This document shows, piece by piece, positions 23,948 through 34,850 of a stretch of DNA of 64,000 bases. The position numbers and the translations under genes were made by a program. Numbering within the stretch: position 1 is the stretch's first letter; each line of letters starts with the position of its first letter. The DNA lies in the NCBI GenBank assembly GCA_027422505.1, contig JAPQWV010000410.1:186001-250000 (forward strand), in the 5' to 3' direction. Under the pieces are notes generated by a model. That model made no database searches. It saw nothing but the letters and a program-made list of their open reading frames with translations, and was not told the DNA's origin. Source of the DNA: Craterostigma plantagineum (taxonomy: Eukaryota > Streptophyta > Magnoliopsida > Lamiales > Linderniaceae).

Positions 23948-25171
23948 CTAAGGAGAAACGTCTAACCTTGCCTCGAAAACGAACCCTCGGGACAGTCCAT
24001 CGCCACCGCCCGGGACAGCCTCGACCCATCTCCACTCGTTCCTTCCATCATCGTCATCATCATCACCGTCGAACTCTTCCCAAAGAGCCAATTTCCCGAC
24101 CCTCTTGGCAGAGAAACAAACCCTATTACAGCCGCCGAAGACCTTAAACTTGCTGCTCTCCGCAAAGCACCTGTACATCTCCGCGGGCATCCGACCAGCT
24201 TCCTCCCACTCTAAGCTCTCAAGATCCAATCTCAGAATGAGTATTGTGGTGCAAGTGCTCTGAAGTGCGTATGAACTCTTCAGCCCACCAACCATAAACA
24301 CTTTCCCATCATCGCCCGCTCTTACAAGCCTCGGACGATTCAAAACATCCAAGATATCTCCCCACTCCTTCTTCTCAAGGCGCTCCCACCTCATCCCAGG
24401 GGTGTGGTTCGCTTCTCTGTGGAAGATTTTAGCCTTGAACATAGCCCATTGGGATCTCCAAGGAGAGCCCACGTCACACAGCGCTAGGATGAAGTCGGAG
24501 ATGAACACTGGGCTACGAGGCTTCGACGGTAAGTTGGAGGTGAATTTAAGCCAGTTGTCGCTTCTATCGGGGATTAGAGAGCTGCTATTACCACCGCCGC
24601 CGTGACTGTGTGGACTGTAGTAGAGAATCGCCAGCTCGGTGAGAACGAGGACGGCGTTGACGGTCGAACCGGTCAGAACCGAACCGTGCTTGGACCAAGC
24701 CGAGCCGAGCTGAGGTAGGGTTCTGTACTTCCCTGTGAGGGGGTTACACACCACTAGCGCCTTTTGGTGGGCGCTGTTCTGCTGCTGAGGGGCAGAATTG
24801 ACATTTTTACCGACGCCGTTGCTTGCCCAGAGGTAGAGAAGGCCCCTCGACGAGGTAATTGGGAGCAACGACGTGTACGGAAGGAAGTCGAGGTTGAATC
24901 TGAGCCATCGATTCGAACAGGCGTCGAAGGCGTGGAGCGTCGTCGGCGGCTGAGGAGGCGACGAAGACGCGTGGCGGCTGTGGGAGGAGGACGAAGGCTT
25001 GAGGGCTAATAGGCGGAGGGAGAGCTCGGCGTTGAGGTTCTGAGGCGAGGAGAGGAGAGCGTGGAGAGATCTGCAGACGCATCGGACGGTGGCGATTTGA
25101 GGCAGCGACAGGTGTCGGAAGATCTGGAGAAGCGTGTCCTGAGGGAGGAGGTTCAACGGCGAAGATTCCAT
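23948..25171 (-). CDS. F-box/kelch-type protein
   Basis: A single-exon gene of 407 aa. Residues ~8-45 form an F-box (LLPQDTLLQIFRHLSLPQIA, then VRCVCRSLHALL). The remainder shows the one-blade-per-50-residue pattern of a degenerate kelch propeller: FDACSNRWLRFNLDFLPY, RGLLYLWAS, LVVCNPLTGKYRTLPQLGSA, WERLEKKEWGDILDVLNRPR, GKVFMVGGLKSSY, LDLESLEWEEAGRMP, ending GFVFEARLDVSP. Length and plan suit the At5g43190-like F-box/kelch group, related to UFO/HWS-type proteins; that subgroup is a tentative assignment. The family acts as substrate receptors in SCF ubiquitin ligases. The frame is open with no internal break, and composition is GC-rich relative to flanks. Confidence 0.88.
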   Translation of the reverse strand: MESSPLNLLPQDTLLQIFRHLSLPQIATVRCVCRSLHALLSSPQNLNAELSLRLLALKPSSSSHSRHASSSPPQPPTTLHAFDACSNRWLRFNLDFLPYTSLLPITSSRGLLYLWASNGVGKNVNSAPQQQNSAHQKALVVCNPLTGKYRTLPQLGSAWSKHGSVLTGSTVNAVLVLTELAILYYSPHSHGGGGNSSSLIPDRSDNWLKFTSNLPSKPRSPVFISDFILALCDVGSPWRSQWAMFKAKIFHREANHTPGMRWERLEKKEWGDILDVLNRPRLVRAGDDGKVFMVGGLKSSYALQSTCTTILILRLDLESLEWEEAGRMPAEMYRCFAESSKFKVFGGCNRVCFSAKRVGKLALWEEFDGDDDDDDGRNEWRWVEAVPGGGDGLSRGFVFEARLDVSP

Positions 25172-26384
25172 GTCGGCCGCGAAGAAGGCGGGTTTCTGTC
25201 GCCGCCGGCGAGCTCAAAGTGGAGAGAAGAGTTGTGGTGGTTTGTGGTGGTGGTGATTTAACGGAGAGATTGAGAGTTGACTGTTCTTGGAGTTATTTCA
25301 CATATGGAGATCATTTCAATGACTGCTTTACGTAAATTACTTAAATAATAGTAATCAAATGTTTGTATTATAATTTGACAGCGACGGTGATTTTAATTTA
25401 TATTATATATGTAACTTAAAACATATGAAAAAATTACCAATTGTTGGACTTCTTATTAAAGCCAATAGACTAGTGTTGTCAGCCCATTACAGGCCTACTG
25501 CTTATGGCCCATTTAATATGAATTTGACAAGTTGAAGAACGAAAGAATCAAAGCCTTTTGTCCACTAGGTGAATATTCAAACCCGCCCAGTAGTTGGGTG
25601 CCACGTCACATTGGGTAGCCCACTAGAGATACGAAATGGATTCCCTTGGAAATTCCAAGAGAAAAGAACGAAGTGTACATTTATAAATAAATAAATAGCG
25701 TAATTTTTTTTTTTTTTTTTTTTTTTTTAATTCTAGTTGGCGTTCTGAAACGTTTGAACGAATCACATCACTATCATCAACATCAAGTACGAGTCCCCAC
25801 ATACAATACCTCGTGTCGGATATTTTAAAGAAAACAATTAATAAATCGTAATTAAATAAAATAGAACGATATCCGAAGATAAAAGAGTACAGCTATACCA
25901 TTGACCACCTTAACAAGTTGTATGTTTGGATGTAGTTTAGTAAATGATGTGAATGCAACTGTTTTAAAATACAAAAAATCATATTTTCTTTTTATGGACA
26001 CGTGACACGCATGTTCTTATATTAAATATGATAAAATGATTTATCTTTGAACATACAATAAATCAGATTCACAGATTCTGTGTCATATTTTCTTTTTATC
26101 ACTTTAGGTGAGAAATCACATTGTAAATAAAAAGGAATTTCTTTTGTTTTTTTTTTAATCAAGAGGTAGCCAGCTTAGCTGCGTCCTGCGTGTAATCTCA
26201 AGGAATTTATTTATAAATAGGATCAAATGCTAACCTCTGACTTAATCCTTGCACTCAGTCATCAAATCATTCTTAGATTTCTCACCATTTGCATTTCTCT
26301 TACCCATAATTTGCGTTGCTTAATTCGTATTATCTGAAGTTCGTCTTGTAGATTATTTGCTTGACTCATCGACTATCGTTAGAT
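25172..26384. other. Divergent intergenic region with poly-T tract
   Basis: Lies between the F-box/kelch gene (minus) and the serine decarboxylase fragment (plus), so it should hold both promoters. A run of about 23 T lies at 25707-25729. The proximal region 26200-26384 is probably the decarboxylase leader. No gene seen. Confidence 0.4.
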
Positions 26385-27504
26385 ATGGTTGGGAGCGGAG
26401 TGAAGGTGAGCGAAACGACGTCGTCCAACGGAACCTTCGAAGAAGGCAAGTCGTCACCTCCATCCAATGCAGCGTCACTCGAACCCAGCAGCTACGGCAC
26501 CGCCAAGGAGAAGAGGGAGATAATATTGGGTAAGAACGTGCACACCAGGTGCTTTGAGGTGACCGAGCCCGACGCCGACGACGAGCACACCGGCGATAAA
26601 GAGGCGTACATTGCCGGCGTTCTAGCCAAGTACAGAAGGACCCTCCTCGAAAGGACCAATCACCATTTAGGTCGGACTTTTTTCTTCGCATTAGGCTGGA
26701 AATTGTCTTTTTTTGGAAAATGTAGACAAGGATTGCTTATTACTGTTTCTGTATGACGACAGGGTATCCTTATAATCTTGATTTCGATTACGGAGCACTC
26801 GCACAGTTGCAGCCTTTCTCCATAAACAACCTCGGAGATCCCTTCATAGAGAGCAACCATGGCGTGCACTCTAGGCAATTCGAAGTGGGCGTTTTGGATT
26901 GGTTTGCTCGTCTTTGGGAGATTGAGAAGGACGATTATTGGGGGTACAGCACAAACTGTGGCACTGAAGGAAATATACGTGGGATACTTGTTGGGTATGA
27001 ATCGAATCATCGCTATCTGTGTATCTCTATCTTTCATTTAACTTCTGATTCATACAGATTTGTGTGTGCGTTTCGATCGCAGGAGAGAAGTGTTCCCCGA
27101 TGGGATTCTATATCCATCGAAGGAGACACATTACTCGGTGTTCGGAGCTGCGAGAATGTACATAATGGATTGCGTAAAAGTCTCGACTTTGATCACAGGC
27201 GAACTCGACTGCCAAGATTTCAAGACGAAGCTGCTCTCAAACAAGGATAAGCCAGCAATAGTCAATGTCAACATAGGTTTAGTTAGTCATCTCCTCTCCT
27301 CTTACACATTCAACGGAATAGAAATATCGAACACCTTCTAAAAACTCTTGCATGGCTTATCCATTAGGAACTACCGTGAAGGGAGCAGTCGACGATCTCG
27401 ACCTTGTAATAAAAACCCTCGAAGATTGCGGCTACTCACACGACAGATTCTACATCCACTGCGACGGCGCACTCTTTGGCCTAATGCTGCCTTTCGTGAA
27501 AAAG
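26385..27504 (+). pseudogene. Serine decarboxylase (PLP-dependent group II decarboxylase), 3'-truncated
   Basis: Four exons read in frame: 26385-26670, 26763-26994, 27083-27276, 27368-27504. The protein starts [20 protein letters not shown] and continues with [85 protein letters not shown] and [16 protein letters not shown]. This is the plant serine decarboxylase family, which makes ethanolamine from serine. The known family continues from here to the PLP-lysine motif (SVSGHK), but that exon is nowhere in the following sequence; transposon-derived DNA starts about 50 bp on. About 230 residues including the PLP-binding lysine are thus missing, so the product cannot be active. A far-distant last exon beyond the window is unlikely but not excluded. 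Confidence 0.88.
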
Positions 27505-27556
27505 GTCCAGTTTTGCCCATATACGAAGCAAATGTAAAGAAAAAGAGAGATAACAG

Positions 27557-28500
27557 TGTTAGAAATCGTGAATTTGAAGAATTCAGATTAAACAATTTTG
27601 GTGTTTGGACTAAAACTCAACTAAGTATACCGATTAGAGACAGGTGAGACCGGATACCAGCAAGCAGATCAATGTGCAATCAAAAACCAGATAAAGACTA
27701 CAATCGGAGATCAGTGTAGACGGGAAAGCAGATACCGAAAGATCAGTGAAGACCGGAAAGAAAATACCGAATGTGCCACGTGGTCAAGGATTCAAAACTG
27801 TTCAATGCGTGGCAAGTTAAAAACCTTTGACACACATTTAATGAAAGGCTGGAAGTCAAGCTCAAAGAGGAATAAAGCAAATGGCACAATCAGAACTGCA
27901 ACGAATACCGGATAGTACCTATTTCGGGTAAAAAGCATTTAATGCACTGACTGGTACAAGGAGCTATCTCACAACGGTTCCAATCAAGCCAACTATAAAA
28001 AGGAGAGAGGATGATGAAGACATGTACTTCTACGAACGCTCAAGTGACAGACGAGTGCAAAAATTGTTAAGCTCTGAAGCGATTAAGTGAGTTATTTAGG
28101 TGTTTTTCTCATTGTACTTATACCAGGTTTGTACTTATACCAGGTTTGGTTAGTAAGTGAGCTATTACCAAGGGACTTTAACAAGCTCTTGAAGTAAGTT
28201 GATTGTTATATACAACTGCATAGATGATTCATTAGATTAAGCTGTGTGCAGCTGCGTAGGTTGTACTGTGTATCGTATAACTGAAGATCTAGTGAACCTT
28301 TCTCTCAAGGAAGAAGGGGAGACGTAGTTAACTCCGGATTTCCAGAAACAAACTGGTGTACCTTCTCTCACAAACACATCACATCTTTCCATCGGTCTTG
28401 ATTCAAAACCGACCGGTCTATTTCCGCACAAGTCACATTCAGTAAAATATCAAGCACCGGTATTTAACATAACCGGGTAAGTTTCGAAAAAGAGATAAGT
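27557..28500 (+). mobile_element. LTR-like sequence that truncates the decarboxylase
   Basis: Begins TGTTAGAAATCG, in the style of plant LTR 5' ends, preceded by AACAG. It contains a TATA box (CCAACTATAAAAAGGAG near 27991) of LTR-promoter type. The 3' limit and a matching partner LTR were not found, so whether this is a solo LTR or the start of a longer decayed element is unresolved. No coding capacity. Confidence 0.5.
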
Positions 28501-28509
28501 GTTTATTCA

Positions 28510-29460
28510 CCACTTCTTCTTATCTGGACTTCGTGTCCCCACATCGGGTATTTCCATAGACACGTCTCTCGTAGATGTGATTCCAAGATTGAAAGAAAGT
28601 CCCGTCATTGCAACATCAACACAACAACGGAATCAAGCCATCGTCTCAAGCTAGACACTCGAACAATGTTAACGGGACACCTAGGCTGCCCTGGTTTATC
28701 AAGTCCTGTCGCCACAGGCCACCTCCTGGAGTTAGTCTCTGAAGTCGTGTCGACGGATTACCTTAGTGGCTCCGTCTGGTTATTACCCGCACCAACCTGT
28801 CGTGTCCTTCTTCGCCTCCTATACAAGCATGCCGATCTCGTTAACATGGATCGCCATGAGGGGGAGAGGGGGATGCATGTAAACAAACAGGTCGGACCAT
28901 CCACCATTTCCGTCGAGTGTACCACTATGAAGTCGGGCTCACTGCACTCAAACGCCCATTCAGAAGGAGCCTTGGCACATTTTGTAACACATCCCACGCT
29001 CACCATCAAAACTCCGCCGCGCTTACCACGATGAAACCAACCTCCACTGGAACCGTCAATGTCACATTCCAAAGGAGCTTTGGCACATGTTAAAAGACAC
29101 CCCTCGCATACCTTCTTCTCGAGCCAGAGAAGTTTCCTTCAGGCGGAACCAGACAATTTCCTTCGACGAAGACGTTTCTGGCGCTGAGAAGAAGAAGATT
29201 GAAGAAGACTTGACAATTTCAAAATACGGAAAAGGACAAGGACAAGATGCAAACAAATTTCAAAGATCTGCGACATCATCAAGAAACGAATGTCGGGACG
29301 TGGATCACAGTACACATCCGGTCTACAAAGTATAACATCAAGACAAGAGGGTTCTAGCTGAAAGTGCATTTAAATCCTCCACAAGAAGAGGAGATAGCAT
29401 TTGCAGGAGGGGGGGGGGGGGCAAGAGGGAGATTGTTAGGACTCGAGAGATTCTCCATGT
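28510..29460 (+). repeat. Left copy of a diverged ~0.8-0.9 kb direct repeat
   Basis: Shares an ordered series of segments with 30110-30900: TCTGGACTT, CGTAGATGTGATTC, GGATTACCTTAGTGGCTCCGT, GATCTCGTTAACA, GAACCAGACAA, CCTTCGACGAAGAC. A G-run (13 G near 29408) precedes AAGAGGGAGATTGTTAGG, which resembles a polypurine tract followed by an LTR start. It is probably non-coding retrotransposon sequence (LARD/LTR type). Confidence 0.6.
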
Positions 29461-30109
29461 GCCCAACAAAGATCACACCCACGCACTAAGCTTCAAGTCC
29501 ACATCCAAAGCGTGGTAAATTCATTCTTTGTAGATTGTTTGGATAGAAAAGGGACCAACACAACTCTTTCAAAGGCAATGGTGACCTCTAGTGCTAACTC
29601 GGTGCTCATTTCAACCAACCTCCTGCTGATTTATCAAAAGCAGTACCCCATCTTCCAACCGGATACACGGATATTTCATTCCCATGGTTCAAGAAAACCC
29701 AACTGAATCTAACCCTGGAGCATTATCGAGAACTTGTCAAAATTTTGCAACAACACCGACGATGTTTTGGAAACTTTTGGGAAGACACCACACAAACTCC
29801 CTTATCTCATAAATTATACGGACCAACCCCCATAGGCACATGTACTAATTTTATTAGCTCCTGGGTAGAAGTCGCCTCATCTGGTCCAATGGCGCATGCA
29901 CAACCGAGCCTTACCAACTCATTGATCTCCCAATAGACCAATGTTTTAATAGATCACGGGGAGCCACGTAATCTATCACTGTTTCACTTGGAAATGGGAA
30001 TCTTGAACTTAGTGGTAGTCAGCCTCTCACCACTGAACTTTCTTGAACACATCGAGTCTTGGTGTCCTCACTACCTAAATGTTTTATATTATGTTTAGGA
30101 GACATGCAC
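29461..30109. other. Unassigned sequence between the two direct repeats
   Basis: Possible LTR and internal sequence of a decayed retrotransposon, since it starts just after the TGTTAGGACTCGAG motif near 29436. No protein domain recognised. Confidence 0.3.
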
Positions 30110-30900
30110 CTTTTTTCATCTGGACTTTCTGACCAGATCAAGAACTTCCATAAACACGCCTGTCGTAGATGTGATTCGAAGATTGGAAGGAAGTCCTGCA
30201 GTTGCAATATCAAAGCAACAACGATTTCAGGCCATCATCTCGAGCTAGTCTCAAGAACGATGTAAACGGGATGCCTACGTGGCCTCGGTTCATCTAGCCA
30301 TGTCCCCGCAGGCCATGTCTGGGAGTTTGGCTCTGAATTCGTGTCGGCGGATTGCCTTAGTGGCTCCGTCTCGTTATTACCCGAACCGACCTGTCGTTTG
30401 TGACCTTCTTATTCTCCTATACAAGCATATTGATCTCGTTAACACGAATCGCCATGAGGAGGAGAATGGGATACATATAAAAAACAGGTCGGACCACCCA
30501 CCAATTTCTGCCGAGCGTACCACTGATGTCGGGCTCTCTTGCACCCGAACATCACATTTCAAAGGAGCATCGACACAACTTAAAACACACCCCATGTACA
30601 CCTTCTTCTGGAGCCAGACAAGCTTCCTCGAGGATGAACCAGACAACTTCCTTCGACGAAGACAAATCTAGCGTCGTGAAGAATACGATTCACCCCGTAT
30701 CAACTCCATCGTCCTGCCCCGACGATGTGACCTTCTTGCCAAAGACGACGTCTCATTTTAATCCGTCGCATGACGATCTACCTAACTCGATCTTCATGAG
30801 GGGGGGGGGGGGGGGTACTACAGTAAAATGGGAGCAATACCATGATGAAAGTGCAAGATAGTCAGAAAAGTTAAATCCTCAAGCGTCCACGAAGAATCAA
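30110..30900 (+). repeat. Right copy of the diverged direct repeat
   Basis: Diverged counterpart of 28510-29460 in the same orientation, also ending in a G-run (14 G near 30801). Visible divergence is high, so the duplication is old. Confidence 0.6.
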
Positions 30901-31096
30901 GCAAACACCATGAACTTCAAACACCCAAGCTGCCGCCTCATGTACAACTCTCCAAATTTGAAGAGAGCTCACAATCCCAACACAAGGTTGAAGTAATATA
31001 GGGCAGTTGCGACTAGCAAAGGGGGAGCTAGAACACCAGACGAAAAGATATGCCTCGATTCCTTCGTCATGGCCTTCTTGAACTTCTCGTTGTTCA

Positions 31097-31600
31097 TGTT
31101 AGGAATATTTTATTGTGTTCGATTTATTAGTTTATCTTAGTCTTGCATTTCATTTACGTGAATTGGACTTTAATCTTTTCGAGCCCAGTGAGCTTATAGT
31201 TGTAGTGGGCTTACAAGGGCCCACTATTTACCAACTTCAATCACAAGGTTTCAAGGAACAAGGAAAAGAAGATCTGGTTTGCAGATTAATCAAATCTCTC
31301 TATGGGCTCAAACAAGCACCTCGATGCTGGTATAAGAGATTTGATTCCTTCATAATGAGTCTTGGCTACAACAGGCTATATTTAGATCCTTGTGTGTATT
31401 TAAGAGATTAGGCGATGACGATTTCATCATGTTGCTGTTGTACGTCGACGATATGCTGATAACAGGACCCAACAAAGGATATATCGTCAACTTAAAGACT
31501 CAACTAGCGAGTGAATTCGGAATGAAGGACTTGGGACCAACAAACAAAATTCTTGGTGTGCAAATATCTCAAGATAGAAGTAAGCGGAAGATTTGGTAGT
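31097..31600 (+). mobile_element. Copia reverse transcriptase fragment
   Basis: Begins with a TGTTAGGAATATTTT segment that looks like an LTR start. Then in one frame comes LVCRLIKSLYGLKQAPRCWY (31280 on) and in the next frame DDFIMLLLYVDDMLITG with FGMKDLGPTNKILGVQIS. These are the central Copia RT motifs, including the YVDD catalytic box. A frameshift near 31390-31410 separates them. The fragment stops at about 31600 where an oppositely oriented Copia fragment begins. Confidence 0.85.
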
Positions 31601-33181
31601 CCTGCTCGTTGTCGGTAGCCCTTTGCCTCCAATCTTGCCTTGTAGTGTTTGTATTTTCCTTGAGCGTTGGTTTTTTAAACCCATTTTACTCCTACAAGTT
31701 TTTGTCCGTGTGGCAATTTCACCAACTTCAATGTGTCATTATTTTCAATCGCCTTGATCTCTTCGTCTATTGTCGTTTTCCATCTCTTGTCTCACGGCTT
31801 CTTCAAAACTGATTTGTTCCGAGTATGCCAATAAGCAAACTAGGTCAACCTGTTCAGTTGTTATGTACAGGTCCTGCATGCTTCGTATCTGCGGTTGTCT
31901 CGGCTCAATGGTTCCCCATGCGTTGTATTTTCTTCATTTTTCCAGTCCCACGAACTTTCGTCTACCCGAACATCTCGACTTACTATCACCTTTCTATTTT
32001 CTGGATCATACAGTCCGTACGCTTTCGTCTTCTCATCGTACCCAATAAAAACAAGCTTTCTGCTTTTGTCATCGATCTTAGTTTTTTTTTTGGTCGGGCA
32101 CATGTGCAACGCCACGCTTCCAAAAATTTTGAAGTGCGCTCCGGTCGAAGTCTGTCCACTCCAAGTTTCTTGTGGTGTTCGATTCTCGAGGCTGTGACAT
32201 TGACATCAATTTTTAATATACTTGGCACATTGTACCGTCTCGGCTCAGAACTCCTTTGGCATCTCTTTGTTTTTAAACATTGATCGAACCATGTCGAGTA
32301 TGGTACGGTTTTTCCTTTCGGCCATGCCGTTCTGTTGTGGCGAAAATGGTGCAGTGAGGAACCTCCTGACGCCTTGTTCCTTGCAAAAAGCTATGAAAGC
32401 CCCCGACATGTATTCTCCACCTCGGTCTGAACGGAGCACCTTCATGCTTGAACTTGTCGCCTTCTCGACCATAGTTTTGAATTTTTTAAACGTCTCCAGC
32501 GCTTCGGATTTTTCTTTCAAACACCCAAGTCTTTGCCGAGTAATCGTCGATGAACGTGATCAAGTATATTTTTTTGCTAAATGATCTTGGCATGATAGGT
32601 CCGCATATATCGGTGTGAATCGGCTCGAGCGATTTGCTTGCTCGAAATCCTGCGTGCTTCTGAAACGATGTCCACTCCTGTTTTGCAATCATGCAACTTT
32701 CGCCAGTTAATTTCTTCCCTCTATCATCGGTATTCCATGCACCATTCCGCGCTTGGAAAGTTTTTTCAGGCTCCGTGGTGTAGATGTCTGAGTCGCATAT
32801 GCCACAAATGAGCTTGTAGGCATTTTTCTTGAATGTCCTCAGGTTGAGTTTAAACATTTTTCCATCTCGACCCGTGCAACGATTCGACCATCTTTGTTTC
32901 GTAGTCGTAATGAGCGGTCCCTCATGAACACCGAGCATCCCTTTTCACGCAACTGTCCCATGCTTAAGATGTTGGCTTTTAACTCTTGTACGAAGTAAAC
33001 GTCCTCAACCGATCCTTGTTTACCATCCTTTTGAGAGAAACATATTTTTCCTCGGCCTTTGCTTCTATTTTTTATGCATCTACGGAATACACATGTCCGT
33101 CATCGATCATCTTTAAATCGGTGAAGAGATGCATGCGCCCGCTCATGTGATTGCAAGCACCATTGTCAAGATACCACACTT
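31600..33181 (-). mobile_element. Copia protease-integrase fragment in opposite orientation
   Basis: Reading right to left: a protease/GAG-pre-integrase remnant (DNGACNHMSGRMHLFTDLK near 33170-33110), integrase zinc-finger and core regions (LEPIHTDICGPIMPRSFSKK, YLITFIDDYSAKTWVF), RSDRGGEYMSGAF, FSPQQNGMAERKNRTI, and the post-core block KLVFIGYDEKTKAYGLYDPE. Several frame breaks separate the ORFs at 32938-32486, 32520-32245 and 32115-31861. The right end is cut by a hAT-like MITE terminus at 33182. It is a dead fragment. Confidence 0.85.
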
Positions 33182-33290
33182 AAGGATGGCAATGGGTCGG
33201 GTCCACACCCGGACCCGCCAAAACCCGGGCGTGTCCGGGCAGGTCTCGGGGCCAGTCAACCCCGACCCGAAACCCGCCCCGGTACATATT
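33182..33290. mobile_element. Partial GC-rich hAT MITE end
   Basis: AAGGATGGCAATGGGTCGGG followed by repeated CCCGG/ACCCG motifs, typical of the TAGGGATGGCAATGGG end of plant hAT MITEs. The opposite end was not found; AT-rich sequence and a truncated LTR follow. Confidence 0.5.
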
Positions 33291-33387
33291 TATATATAAT
33301 TTATGTTTTCTTTTTATTTATATATACATATATGATAATATTATCAAAAAGCTATATGACCCAATGGATAAGTACTTGCTCTCTCAA

Positions 33388-33845
33388 GTTCCCAGCAACA
33401 AGAGAGAGAGAGAGAGAGAAGAGACGAGGGAAAAAGAAATTTAATACAACTTATTTCACGGTTCACATAACCCATGCACAGTTGTTCATCATTACTTCTA
33501 ATGTTCAGTGTTCGCCGTGTGATTAAGGTTTCAGTGCAGCCTATAATCACGTTTCGTTGTATCCTGAGAAATAGATGCTCACAAAAATCTTTTGCACTTA
33601 CTTAGAGAGCGAATCTGTTTTAAGGAAATTGTGTTGAACACAAGCCTCGAAAAATTAATACAGATATTCGGTAGTGCAGTTCTGGTCGGTAGTGCAATTC
33701 TGGTCGGTCGTGCAGTTTTCTTCAGTAGTGCAATTCTGATCGGTAGTGCAGTTCACTTCGGTAGTGTAATTCTCCTCAGTGGTGCATTTCATTTCGGTAG
33801 TGCAATCATGTGGTCAAACCAGCAGTAGTGCAACTTTGTTTAGCA
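33388..33845 (+). repeat. Truncated LTR, inverted copy of 37372-38207
   Basis: Reverse complement of the LTR at 37372-38207, from TTCCCAGCAACAAGAGAG to the terminal CA at 33845. The 5' part of the LTR is missing. It contains about eight 18 bp repeats of the type GGTAGTGCAATTCTGGTC (33671-33814). It is followed by GATAC, which matches four of five bases of the GAGAC next to the other LTR. Confidence 0.8.
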
Positions 33846-34850
33846 GATACCGTGAACCCACACGTTCTATCAAGTCTTTCGGACTGCATCCAAACGCTCC
33901 TCGGTTTGGGATCAGATTCATTGCGTAATGAAATATTCAGATGACACACTTACTCTTCCTCCTAAAAGTTTACCAGATGAAATGGTGGAACTCATTGTGA
34001 CTAAAATGAAGAAAGGGCGTCTTACAATAGAGATTTACTTTTGGGAGCACTTCAAGGCCAGAACCGAACTCATATCACGGTAACTATTGGCCTAGAGGCA
34101 GCTGAAAATGATGCGATCCTAACCTGTCTCATTAATGCAGAGGCCTCCATTTTTCGTATCAATTGTGCGCATGGAGACACAAAAACTTGGATTAATATAA
34201 TCCGAAAGGTGAAGGGGATCTCTCAGATGCTAGAGAAACCCAGTAAGATTCTCATGGATCCAGCTGGGCCGAAGCTTCGAACAGGGAAATTGCAATATGG
34301 TCCTTGTGTGGTAAAACTCTCACCGAAAAGAAGCTCGATTGGTGGTTTGTTAAGTCCAGCAAACTTTGGCTATCTCCATTTGAAGCAGGTCCGCAGCCTC
34401 CTCACCTATCGCCCAATGCAATTCTCTATGCTACGAGTAAAAGGTTTTTCAAAAAGGTTGACATAGATGACACAGTGGGTTTCCGTGATGCCCGAGGTAA
34501 ACATAGAAGTCTATGAATTACAAGCAAATATCCCGTTCAGGCTGGTGTTGGATTCATGACTGAGTTGAGACAGACTTCTTATGTTGAGTCTGGCACAGAG
34601 TTATACATAAAGAAGTAGGAGAAAAAATCTTCTGTTGGACACATCATCAACTTTCCCCTGCAGAACGGTTCATTCGGTTGAATGTTGGTGACTTGCTGAC
34701 AATATCTTGAGATAGCTCGAACGAAATGGTAAACCGACCTGTTCAGAAGCTACTACACAGAAGATATCTTGCCCATCTAGCTATCTATTCGATTAGGTCA
34801 ACCCTGGAGAACCTATTTCGTTCGATGATGGAAAGATATGGGGTGTCATA
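33846..34850 (+). pseudogene. Pyruvate-kinase-like pseudogene, C-side part
   Basis: Translated pieces match the plant pyruvate kinase-like family represented by At3g49160: HVLSSLSDCIQTLLGLGSDS near 33857, YNRDLLLGALQGQNRTHITV near 34025, IFRINCAHGD, ILMDPAGPKLRTGKL, then in another frame PPHLSPNAILYATSKRFFKK, DARGKHRSL, SGTELYIKK and, near the end, SFDDGKIWGVIKGT. Stops and frameshifts interrupt it repeatedly, and the C-terminal catalytic half is missing. It directly abuts an LTR on the left and the truncated Copia integrase region on the right. The preceding N-side exons lie on the opposite strand at 38208-38549. Confidence 0.8.

Noticed and set aside
33592..33828. ORF encoding a periodic GSAxxxGSA peptide
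   Set aside because: The periodicity comes from an 18 bp minisatellite inside an LTR; no start context or homologue.
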